From JANRIC01 sp033765345 (GTDB lineage Bacteria > Bacteroidota > Bacteroidia > Cytophagales > Microscillaceae), in contig JANRIC010000021.1 of NCBI GenBank assembly GCA_033765345.1, positions 1 through 61,063 on the forward strand: a stretch of 61,063 nt of DNA, written 5' to 3'. Below the pieces are notes generated by a model. The model was not told the DNA's origin and did not search any database. It worked only from the letters and a program-made list of their open reading frames with translations. The position numbers and the translations under genes were made by a program. Positions 9,295-17,075 of this stretch are shown in pieces (the first letter of the stretch is position 1; every line of letters begins with the position of its first letter).

Positions 9295-9340
9295 AAAATT
9301 TGACCTTCAAAACCACCTTTTTGCAGTAAAATCAGAGAAA

Positions 9341-9466
9341 AAGCTCTGATAGCAGCTCAAACTTGGGCTAAAAAATATCAAATTTGCCTTCCATTTAATC
9401 AAATTTGCGCTTTTTTTCATCAAAAAGCTCTGATAAATCATCAAATTTGAGGTGAAAAACATCAAA
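9341..9466. repeat. Degenerate 42-bp tandem array (three units, 21-bp half units)
   Basis: Units at 9341-9382, 9383-9424 and 9425-9466, each ending ATCAAA. Units 1 and 3 agree at 32 of 42 positions and both begin AAGCTCTGATA; unit 2 shares TCAAATTTG and the CATCAAA end. Each unit divides into two 21-nt halves that both end in TCAAA. The preceding 42 nt (9299-9340) may be a worn fourth unit. It lies between the molybdenum hydroxylase terminator and the SiaC-like gene. Function unknown. Confidence 0.6.
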
Positions 9467-9555
9467 CAATAGCTTAGAAACAGTAAATTTACTATCTGGA
9501 ATCTCAAAAGATGATTGGGTGCTAGTATTAAATATAAAAATCAAGCTAAAAGAAG

Positions 9556-9897
9556 ATGTCCACAGAAAATTTTTATATCGAGAAGTCGAATTATATCCCC
9601 AGTGTTGATTTTAATGCGGAAACTGGGATTTTGAACATTTCCGGAAAATCCTATCACGAATATACCCTCGAGTTTTTTGAGCCGATTTTTGATTGGCTTA
9701 AAAGATATACCGCCGAAGGAGGAAAAAAAGTTGAACTTAATTTCAGAATGAGTTATTTCAATACCAGCCCTTCAAGACGGTTTCTCGAGATCATGAACTT
9801 ATTGGAAACATATCAACTCAATAAAAACAAACAGGTAACCATCAATTGGTTTTACGATGATGACGATGACAATTTTTTTGCACCTCTTCTGACTTAA
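9556..9897 (+). CDS. SiaC family (DUF1987) regulatory phosphoprotein
   Basis: 113 residues, a complete DUF1987 domain. In Pseudomonas aeruginosa, SiaC is phosphorylated on Thr68 by SiaB, dephosphorylated by SiaA, and in the unphosphorylated state activates the diguanylate cyclase SiaD. The matching Thr70 sits in the conserved SYFNTSPSR motif. Other family marks are VDFNAETGILNISGKSY at the start and NWFYDDDDD near the end. The very acidic D-run and the short tail after it are unusual. It stands alone; the nearest SiaB-like kinase is encoded 11.5 kb away at 21402-21920 beside a second SiaC. The partner is therefore uncertain. Confidence 0.85.
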   Translation: MSTENFYIEKSNYIPSVDFNAETGILNISGKSYHEYTLEFFEPIFDWLKRYTAEGGKKVELNFRMSYFNTSPSRRFLEIMNLLETYQLNKNKQVTINWFYDDDDDNFFAPLLT

Positions 9898-10020
9898 AAT
9901 TAGCCTTTTTCGCCCCTGTTTGTATCTGTACTCATCATTCGAGAATAAACTTGAAAGTTTACTTTGTATAAACCATAGCAACCAAAGCTGACCCTGGTCT
10001 GAAATCTCCTTCCTTCCAAA

Positions 10021-10398
10021 TTACCTAATCAGATGCATATACTTTTCTCTGTTTTCATAGATAACCCAGAGGTTAATGGCTAATAATATCAGGGCGATGG
10101 GTAACCCAGAGGGTTCTGTGATGGTATGTGTCAAAAATATTCCAATCATAATTGGGAAAATAACAATGGCACCAAGTGCCCTAAACTTCGGAATGATAAA
10201 AAGTACGCCCCCTACAATTTCCGCAAATCCTACCAAGGGCATCAGCCATCCTATTTCCATAAAGGCGTTTATTGCTTTTGCCAGTTTTTCAGGCAAATCA
10301 TCGGGGATAGGCATATAATTCAGAAATTTGTTCAGCCCTGAGTTGATAAACATCAAGCCAAAAAGTAAACTGATTACGAAGAGAATTTTGTTTTTCAT
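10021..10398 (-). CDS. DoxX family membrane protein
   Basis: 125 residues with four predicted membrane helices: about 5-25, 50-70 (MPLVGFAEIVGGVLFII), 75-95 and 100-117. The GLNKFLNY after the first helix and the AEIVGGVLFIIPKFR segment are typical of the DoxX/DoxD-like small membrane proteins. Relatives have been linked to thiosulfate:quinone oxidoreductase in archaea and to redox stress in mycobacteria, but for most members the role is unknown. It is a single gene, with no neighbour that points to a job. The start ATG at 10398 directly precedes the first helix. Confidence 0.82.
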   Translation of the reverse strand: MKNKILFVISLLFGLMFINSGLNKFLNYMPIPDDLPEKLAKAINAFMEIGWLMPLVGFAEIVGGVLFIIPKFRALGAIVIFPIMIGIFLTHTITEPSGLPIALILLAINLWVIYENREKYMHLIR

Positions 10399-10802
10399 GG
10401 TTTTAGTTTTTATTGTTTATTTTTCTTTTTGTTAAATGGGTATTCATTAATAAGAGCTTATTTAGCACAAAATTCCAGCATTTTTTTTAAAATACATCAG
10501 GTTTTTCCTTTATTCTTCTTCTATTTCAGGTGTTTTTTTACCTAAACCCCTCCCATTCTTATACTCAAACCGAAGTGGTTTTCCGAGATTTTAGCTTTTA
10601 AATCATTAATAATCAAGCTAATCAATCAAGAAAATCAGGCAAATCACTTCAATCTGGGTATAATTTTCTAAATTCTTTCTTGGAAAAAACTTTGTATCCC
10701 CGTAAATTCGTTCAAATTTCGCATTGGACAAAAATTACCTCATCAACCATCTACAATCAGCACTTAGGAAAGATTTTTAAGATTTAGACACCTAAAGAAA
10801 CT
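10399..10802. other. Intergenic region with no recognised feature
   Basis: 404 bp of AT-rich DNA between the divergent DoxX and GNAT genes. Promoters for both must lie here. No coding frame of useful length, no strong hairpin and no repeat was seen. Confidence 0.4.
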
Positions 10803-11306
10803 ATGAAAGACGTTGGTATCAGCCTCGAGGCGGCACATCCCAGGGATTATGCCGCTATTGCCACCATTTATAATGAATATATCCTGGAAGGAAACCAAAC
10901 TATGGAAGAAAAAACCCACCAGGCTTGGGACATCCTGCAATGGACGTCTAAGTTTAATGAACGCGAACAACTTTATACACTCAAGCGGGGAGATGAGGTA
11001 TTGGGTTGGGGAATCATCAAGCGCTACAGCGACCGTGCTGGATATGCCAAAACCTGCGAAACCTCTGTCTATCTGCGTAAAAACGAACTTCGCCAGGGCT
11101 ACGGCACGTGGCTAAAGCGTAAAATGATCGAGAAATGCCGCGAATTGGGCTATCATCACTTGGTGGCCAGGGTGTTGGCTCATAATCTGTCAAGCATCGA
11201 GTACAACCGCATGCTGGGTTATGAGGTAGTGGGTACTCAAAAGGAAATCGGCTTTAAAAACGGTCGTTGGGTAGATGTAGTGATTATGCAGTTGATTTTG
11301 GACTGA
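10803..11306 (+). CDS. GNAT family N-acetyltransferase (phosphinothricin/methionine-sulfoximine acetyltransferase-like)
   Basis: 167 residues. The order of elements matches the Pat/Bar branch: an opening AAHPRDYAAIATIYNEYI, a central ETSVYLRKNELRQGYGT in which RQGYGT (97-102) is the acetyl-CoA pyrophosphate loop, and LVARVLAHNLSSIEYNRMLGYEVVG near the end. It would move an acetyl group to a small amine or amino-acid analogue in the cytoplasm. The usual second glutamate-rich acceptor motif is less clear, so the substrate cannot be given. It is followed after 60 bp by the amidohydrolase gene in the same direction, but a shared transcript is unproven. Confidence 0.85.
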   Translation: MKDVGISLEAAHPRDYAAIATIYNEYILEGNQTMEEKTHQAWDILQWTSKFNEREQLYTLKRGDEVLGWGIIKRYSDRAGYAKTCETSVYLRKNELRQGYGTWLKRKMIEKCRELGYHHLVARVLAHNLSSIEYNRMLGYEVVGTQKEIGFKNGRWVDVVIMQLILD

Positions 11307-11366
11307 TTCTCAGAAAAACAAACTATTTTTACCCCGAAAATCACGTTTTTGTTTAAGGTGTTTGTT

Positions 11367-13055
11367 ATGAATAAATTATTTTTCTTTTTGATCTTTTGGG
11401 GTGTTTTTACAGCACAAATTCAGGCCCCAAAAAAACAATCCTATGATCTGATCATTCGAGGCGGAATGATTTACGACGGTAGTGGTAATCAACCCTTCCT
11501 GGGAGATATTGCCCTGAATGGAGATACCATTGCAGCCGTCGGTGATCTAAAAAACGCCCTGGCCGATCAAGAAATTGATGCTCAAGGCAAAGCCATTGCC
11601 CCTGGGTTTATCAATATGTTGAGTTGGGCATCCATTTCTCTACTCGCAGACGGTAAGTCTCAAAGTGATATTCGTCAAGGAGTCACGCTTGAGGTCATGG
11701 GAGAAGGCTCTTCTATGGGACCCCTGAACCCTGCCATGAAAAAAGATTTGCAGGAAAACCAGGGAGACATCCGCTTTGAAGTAAACTGGAATACCTTAGG
11801 CGAATACCTGACTCATTTGGAAAAAAAGGGCATTTCGACAAATGTTGCCTCTTTTCTGGGTGCCACTACGCTGAGGGTCTACACCGTAGGCTATGAAGAC
11901 CGCCCGCCTACTCAGGCAGAATTGGACACCATGCACAGGCTTATTCGGCAAGCTATGGAAGAAGGTGCCTTAGGAATCGGGTCATCCCTCATTTATGCGC
12001 CTGCTTTTTATGCCAAAACCGACGAACTCATAGAAATGTGCAAAATCGCCGCCCCATACAACGGTATGTACATCACTCACATGCGAAGTGAAGGCAATCA
12101 ACTGCTAGAAAGTGTGGATGAAGTCATCCAAATCGCTCAAAAATCAGGGATTCGTGCCGAAATCTACCACCTCAAAGCCGCCGGAACTGATAACTGGAAT
12201 AAACTAAATCAGGTCATTGCCAAAATTGATAGTGCCCGTCGGGCAGGCCTACAAATTAGTACCAATATGTATAATTATACGGCAGGCTCCACTGGACTCA
12301 ACGCCTCTATGCCTCCCTGGGTGCAAGAAGGAGGTTTTGCCAAGTGGGCAGAGCGTCTAAAAGACCCCCAAATCCGAAAAAAATTGGTACAAGAAATGCG
12401 TAAATCAGCCCAGGATTGGGAAAATCTGATGCACGCCGCAGGTTCGCCAGAAAATATTCTTTTGGTGGGTTTTAAAAATGACAGCTTGAAATACCTTACC
12501 GGAAAGACCCTGGCCGAAGTTGCCAGAATACGTAAAACTTCCCCCGAAGAAACCGCCATGGATCTAGTCATTCAGGATGGTAGCCGGGTGAATACTGTTT
12601 ATTTTATGATGTCTGAAGAAAATGTCAAAAAACAAATTGCCTTACCCTGGATGAGCTTCGGCTCGGATGCTGGGTCTATGGCTGCCGAAGGAAATTTTAT
12701 CAAATCAAACACTCATCCGCGTACATATGGCAATTTTGCACGACTTTTGGGTAAATACGTGCGGGAGGAAAAAGTAATCTCTCTGGAAGAAGCCATTCAC
12801 AAACTTACATCTTTACCAGCCTCCAACCTGAAAATTGCTCGGCGAGGAGCTTTAAAAGTAGGCTATTTTGCTGATCTGGTGATTTTTGACCCCAATACCA
12901 TCCAGGATCACTCGACATACGAAAAACCGCACCAATATGCCAGTGGTATGATTCACGTTTTTGTCAATGGAGTACAAGTACTTAAAAACGGCGAACATAC
13001 CGGAGCAAAACCAGGCAGATTTGTGAAAGGCCCTGGCTATAAAAGTAATGAATAA
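11367..13055 (+). CDS. Exported amidohydrolase of the N-acyl-D-amino-acid deacylase family
   Basis: 562 residues from the ATG at 11367, which starts a Sec signal peptide (hydrophobic LFFFLIFWGVF, cut near QIQA); an upstream TTG at 11349 would spoil it. The composite TIM-barrel amidohydrolase fold is shown by DLIIRGGMIYDGSG, AQGKAIAPGFIN, the ITHMRSEG and AEIYHLKAAG strands (each with a metal-site His), FGSDAGS, and a C-terminal GYFADLVIFDP return to the small beta-domain. The first-strand HxH metal motif expected after APGF is absent (NMLSWA), and the Cys that bridges zinc in D-aminoacylase is replaced in MGEGSSMGP. I recall the same NMLSW form in other Bacteroidota members, so it may be a subfamily trait. 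The substrate is unknown. Confidence 0.85.
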   Translation: MNKLFFFLIFWGVFTAQIQAPKKQSYDLIIRGGMIYDGSGNQPFLGDIALNGDTIAAVGDLKNALADQEIDAQGKAIAPGFINMLSWASISLLADGKSQSDIRQGVTLEVMGEGSSMGPLNPAMKKDLQENQGDIRFEVNWNTLGEYLTHLEKKGISTNVASFLGATTLRVYTVGYEDRPPTQAELDTMHRLIRQAMEEGALGIGSSLIYAPAFYAKTDELIEMCKIAAPYNGMYITHMRSEGNQLLESVDEVIQIAQKSGIRAEIYHLKAAGTDNWNKLNQVIAKIDSARRAGLQISTNMYNYTAGSTGLNASMPPWVQEGGFAKWAERLKDPQIRKKLVQEMRKSAQDWENLMHAAGSPENILLVGFKNDSLKYLTGKTLAEVARIRKTSPEETAMDLVIQDGSRVNTVYFMMSEENVKKQIALPWMSFGSDAGSMAAEGNFIKSNTHPRTYGNFARLLGKYVREEKVISLEEAIHKLTSLPASNLKIARRGALKVGYFADLVIFDPNTIQDHSTYEKPHQYASGMIHVFVNGVQVLKNGEHTGAKPGRFVKGPGYKSNE

Positions 13056-13098
13056 GGATTCCTAATTAACCATTGATAAGCTTTTTAAAATTTTTATT

Positions 13099-15513
13099 AT
13101 GCGACAAGATCACAGCAATCTCTCTCTGACGGCCGTTACGGATTTTCAGCAGGAAAATGAGCAATTTGTCCTGCAAACTGCCGAAGCAAAAGTCAAAGTA
13201 ACCGTATTTTCGGATCAAATTATTCAGGTGCGGGCTATTCAGAATCATCAGGAATTTGAGGATTTTTCTTATGCTGTTGTAGGTTCTCCTCAAGAAACAG
13301 CCATTACATTTCTCGAGAATGATACTCATTATTTGATCCATACCGCCAAAATACACCTTGAGATACAAAAAGCTCCCCTTCGCTTTTCATTTAAAAATGT
13401 TCATGATCAACTGATCAATGAGGATGACCCCGGCCTGGGTATTTCCTGGATTGGGGATGAAGTCACCAATTATAAAAGTCTGAAGGATTGGGAACGTTTT
13501 ATAGGTTTGGGTGAAAAAACCGGGAATTTGGATCGTAGAGGCACATCCTATATTTGCTGGAACAGCGACCAGTTCGGCTATGCTCCTTTTACAGATCCGC
13601 TCTATGTTTCCATTCCTTTTTATATGGGCTTATGGGAAGGTAGAGCCTATGGGATTTTTCTGGATAATACATACGAGACACGTTTTAATCTGGGTGCTTC
13701 TTCAGGCAGATTCTCTTCTTTCCAGGCTAAGGCAGGAGAAATGCGTTACTATTTTATCCACGATGACAGTATTGCTCAAATCATAGAAGCGTATACCTGG
13801 CTTACGGGAAGGATACAATTGCCACCCATGTGGAGTTTAGGCTTCCAACAGTGTCGTTACAGTTATTATCCTGATAAGGAAATCTACAACGAGGCTGAGA
13901 CATTCCGCGACAAGGATATTCCGGCTGATGTAATCTATCTGGATATCCACTATATGGAAAAATACAAAGTTTTCACCTGGGACAGGGCGCGTTTTTCCGA
14001 CCCTACAGCTTTTGTCGCTCGTTTGAAAGAGTTGGGTTTTCACATCGTGCCGATGTATGATCCGGGTATCAAGATTGAGGAAGGGTATAAAGTATATGAA
14101 GAAGGTATAGCCAATGATTATTTTGTAAAATATCCCGATGGAGGCGTTTATAAAGGAGAAGTATGGCCGGGATGGTGTCATTTTCCGGATTTTACCAAAG
14201 AAGAAGTAAGACAATGGTGGAAAGAGGCCTATCAGGAAAGCGTGAATATGGGTATATCTGGTTTCTGGAATGATATGAACGAACCGGCCGTCTGGGGAAA
14301 AAGCTTCCCTGATCTCATAGAATTTGATTATGACGGACTGGGTGCTACCCATAAAAAAGCACACAATATATATGGGTTACAAATGGCCAGGAGTACCTTT
14401 GAAGGAACCAAAGAATTACTCCAGGGCAAAAGACCTTTTGTATTGACACGTGCTGGTTTCTCCGGAATCCAACGTTTTGCGGCCGTCTGGACGGGCGATA
14501 ATGTTTCTCATGACGAAAATATGCTCTCCGACGTACGTATCCTCAACAGTATGGGATTGGGCGGTATCAGCTTTGTGGGTTGTGATGTGGGTGGTTTTGT
14601 GGGAGAAGCAAGCGTGAATCTATTTAATCGTTGGATTGCCCTGGGTGCTTTTATGCCCCTCTATCGCTGCCATACGATGATCAATACCAAGGACGCAGAA
14701 CCCTGGTCATTTGGAGAAGAAAGTGAAGAAATTGCTCGTAACTATATCAAATTACGCTATCGGATGTTGCCGTATCTCTATTCGGCTTTCTATGAATCTA
14801 CCCAAAGCGGTTTACCGATCAATCGAAGTCTGGTGATTGATTACACGTACGATGAGAAGATTTTTTCACAGCCCTACCAAAACCAATATCTCTACGGACC
14901 CAATATCTTGGTATGTCCGGTAGATAGCTTCCATCCGATTTATAAAATGTACCTGCCCGCAGGAGCTTGGTATGATTTGTTCAATGATACATACTACGCC
15001 GGAGGGCAGGAGATCTTTATGGAAGTTGCCAAAGATAAACTGCCGCTTTTCGTCAAAGCAGGAGGGATATTGGTCATGCAATCGCCCATCGCCCATACCG
15101 GAGAAAAACCTTCAGAGGTGCTTGAGCTACACCTTTATCAAGGCGGGCAGGGCAGCTCGTATGTGTATTATGAAGACGATGGCGAAACTTATGCTTACGA
15201 GAATCAAGAATATTACAAACGAACTATTCAATTTGACCCCAGCACAAATACATTAAACCTGGAGGTTGTTGAGGGCACTTTTGAATCTAAATTTACACGG
15301 GTCAAAATCTTTTTCCACGGATTTGATCCAGGTACTTTAAGCCCAATACTTGATGGTAATACACTGGAAGTCAGCACAGAAAACTATTATTTCGTGCAGC
15401 CGATTTCTAATTTTGACCCTTATGAATATGCCGAAGATTTTTCCAAAGTCGTGCGGAATTTGCCTTCGGTGACTGTGGCTTTGAAGAAAGAGGCTTTTGG
15501 GATAGAATGGTGA
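13099..15513 (+). CDS. Alpha-glucosidase, glycoside hydrolase family 31
   Basis: 804 residues, with no signal peptide and so probably cytoplasmic. It releases glucose or a related sugar from non-reducing ends with retention. The N-terminal beta-sandwich (about 1-230) leads into the catalytic barrel. The nucleophile is D392 in GFWNDMNEP and the acid/base is D467 in WTGDNVSHD; DVIYLDIHYME and PMYDPGIK are further GH31 marks. The C-terminal beta-domains follow from about 600. It lies 43 bp after the amidohydrolase gene. Together with the surface amylase system at 37-50 kb it could complete maltodextrin breakdown, but the two loci are far apart, so that link is inference. Confidence 0.93.
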   Translation: MRQDHSNLSLTAVTDFQQENEQFVLQTAEAKVKVTVFSDQIIQVRAIQNHQEFEDFSYAVVGSPQETAITFLENDTHYLIHTAKIHLEIQKAPLRFSFKNVHDQLINEDDPGLGISWIGDEVTNYKSLKDWERFIGLGEKTGNLDRRGTSYICWNSDQFGYAPFTDPLYVSIPFYMGLWEGRAYGIFLDNTYETRFNLGASSGRFSSFQAKAGEMRYYFIHDDSIAQIIEAYTWLTGRIQLPPMWSLGFQQCRYSYYPDKEIYNEAETFRDKDIPADVIYLDIHYMEKYKVFTWDRARFSDPTAFVARLKELGFHIVPMYDPGIKIEEGYKVYEEGIANDYFVKYPDGGVYKGEVWPGWCHFPDFTKEEVRQWWKEAYQESVNMGISGFWNDMNEPAVWGKSFPDLIEFDYDGLGATHKKAHNIYGLQMARSTFEGTKELLQGKRPFVLTRAGFSGIQRFAAVWTGDNVSHDENMLSDVRILNSMGLGGISFVGCDVGGFVGEASVNLFNRWIALGAFMPLYRCHTMINTKDAEPWSFGEESEEIARNYIKLRYRMLPYLYSAFYESTQSGLPINRSLVIDYTYDEKIFSQPYQNQYLYGPNILVCPVDSFHPIYKMYLPAGAWYDLFNDTYYAGGQEIFMEVAKDKLPLFVKAGGILVMQSPIAHTGEKPSEVLELHLYQGGQGSSYVYYEDDGETYAYENQEYYKRTIQFDPSTNTLNLEVVEGTFESKFTRVKIFFHGFDPGTLSPILDGNTLEVSTENYYFVQPISNFDPYEYAEDFSKVVRNLPSVTVALKKEAFGIEW

Positions 15514-15791
15514 TTTTATTCATTAGAATACAGCATTACTTTACTTGTTTAACACCGAAGTTATTTAGTATTTTTATTTAAATATCTAATAGTCAGGTAC
15601 TTAAAATTATTTAATATTATTTAAATCCCTGATTATTGATTGCTTAAAATTAATCCTAACCAGCTTCACCACCAAAAAATGAATGCTCAAGCAAAATTTA
15701 AAAAAATAAAACTCTCCCCTATTCGTCTTTCAACACTGTAAAAGCCGAGTAGGTTAATCGCATCAAAACAAGGCATAATGAGTTTTTCCAA

Positions 15792-15921
15792 GCCCCAAAG
15801 GGGCAAAATATTTATAGAAATTCAAAATGACCTAAAATTAAGTTCCGTAGGAACGGCATAGATGTCGTTGCTACGGAACTTTATCAACTGAAATTGCTAT
15901 CCATATTTTACTCCTACGGAG
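15792..15921. repeat. REP-like group of palindromes
   Basis: Three small palindromes in 130 bp: GCCCC-AAA-GGGGC at 15792-15804; a long hairpin at 15841-15880 with a perfect 10-bp outer stem (AGTTCCGTAG/CTACGGAACT) and a 4-bp inner stem; and CTCC-TAC-GGAG at 15911-15921. The GTTCCGTAGGAAC type of motif recurs, as I recall, in the intergenic DNA of many Bacteroidota and fits a repetitive extragenic palindrome family. There is only one cluster in this window. Confidence 0.5.
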
Positions 15922-15995
15922 CCACGAAATACCTGTAAAAACCCTTAAATTTGATGTGATTAACCTAAAAACCGAGCGAATCATCCATAATCCTT

Positions 15996-16003
15996 TATCT
16001 TTG
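15996..16003 (+). promoter_or_regulatory. Possible -7 box of the glycosyltransferase gene
   Basis: TATCTTTG matches the Bacteroidota TAnnTTTG consensus and lies 7 nt before the ATG, which would give a nearly leaderless message. No TTTG-type -33 box is visible at the right distance. Confidence 0.25.
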
Positions 16004-16010
16004 CAGTCTT

Positions 16011-16961
16011 ATGAAAATTAGCGGATTTACCTTTGTCAAAAATGTGGATAAGCTCTATTATCCCCTCAAAGCATCCATTGAATCTATTTTGCCATTGGTG
16101 GATGAGTTTGTGATCGCTCTGGGTGATTGTGACCCTGATGACCAAACGCACAACATCCTGGAAAGTATCCCCTCTGATAAAATCAAAATCATCGATACAG
16201 TTTGGGATACCCAAAACTATCCCCACGGTGCCGAATATGCCCGACAGACCGACATAGCCAAAGCTGCCTGTGCGGGTGACTGGCTTTTTTATCTTCAGGC
16301 TGATGAAGTGATCCATGAAAAATACCTCCCGCTGATTCGGGAAGCCTGCCAAAAGTACTTGTACGACAGCAGAGTGGAGGGTTTTTTGTTTAAATACAGG
16401 CATTTCTGGGGTGATTATGGGCATTATTTGGAAAACCACGGTTGGTATCCGCGTGAGATTCGCATAGTTCGGAATCTTCCTGAGATTCATTCTTTTGGAG
16501 ATGCCCAGTCTTTTAGAAGGATTCCTGATTTTGATGGCAAAAGCTACCACGAAAAAAAAGGAACTTTTAAACTCAAAGTCGTATTGCTGGATGCCTTTGT
16601 GTATCATTACGGTTGGGTACGCCCGCCGCAATATATGCAGACCAAGTCTAAAGCACTGGCTTCGGCTTATCGGGGCACAAAACAAGCCGAGCTGGAGTTT
16701 AGGGAAAGGCCGCCGGAATTTGACTACGGTCCTTTGGGGAGATTGTCAGTATTTAAGGAAAGCCACCCGGCAGTGATGCAGGCTTGGATCACACAATTTA
16801 ATTGGGCGGATAAGCTGAATTACACCCGTAAAAAAAGACCAGGGCAGCCCTTGCACAAGCACGAAAAGCTAAAAAACAGGCTGGTGACCTTTTTTGAAAA
16901 ATATATCTTGGGTTTTCAAAATAAAGCATTGGGCTATAAGAACTGGAAGATCATCCGCTAA
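16011..16961 (+). CDS. Glycosyltransferase, family 2-like (GT-A fold)
   Basis: 316 residues. The nucleotide-sugar binding fold is visible: ISGFTFVKNVDKL at the start, DEFVIALGDCDPDDQT, and a DxD-like QADEVIHE at 96-103 after GDWLFYL, the motif that holds the metal and the sugar nucleotide. The C-terminal third (FVYHYGWVRPPQYM onward) is as in Bacteroidota relatives annotated as GT2. There is no membrane helix, so it would act at the inner face of the membrane. It is followed by the MsbA-like exporter gene, and a role in making a surface glycan or lipid that the exporter moves is plausible but inferred. Confidence 0.85.
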   Translation: MKISGFTFVKNVDKLYYPLKASIESILPLVDEFVIALGDCDPDDQTHNILESIPSDKIKIIDTVWDTQNYPHGAEYARQTDIAKAACAGDWLFYLQADEVIHEKYLPLIREACQKYLYDSRVEGFLFKYRHFWGDYGHYLENHGWYPREIRIVRNLPEIHSFGDAQSFRRIPDFDGKSYHEKKGTFKLKVVLLDAFVYHYGWVRPPQYMQTKSKALASAYRGTKQAELEFRERPPEFDYGPLGRLSVFKESHPAVMQAWITQFNWADKLNYTRKKRPGQPLHKHEKLKNRLVTFFEKYILGFQNKALGYKNWKIIR

Positions 16962-17075
16962 GATTTTAAAAACAAGTGTGTTTTTTTGTCAGTGATCTTT
17001 GATGCTTAAATCGGCTAAGTTTTTAGGTTAATTTAGCCAAATGGTATAAGTTTGCAATGCAAAGAACGACGGTAT

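Larger units (their letters stand above)
15514..16010. other. Intergenic region with a cluster of small palindromes
   Basis: About 500 bp without a gene. The first 270 bp are AT-rich and unremarkable. The second half (15792-15921) holds three palindromic sequences described as a separate repeat feature. Confidence 0.5.

Noticed and set aside
9307..9507. A 66-residue minus-strand protein across the 9.3-kb array
   Set aside because: The frame is made by AT-rich tandem repeats; no start signal or homology is seen.
15667..15741. A short peptide gene in the 15.5-16.0 kb gap
   Set aside because: The ATG-started frame gives only about 20 residues and has no sign of selection.
15981..16685. A 234-residue minus-strand frame opposite the glycosyltransferase gene
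   Set aside because: The plus strand carries clear GT motifs; the antisense product has no recognisable domain.
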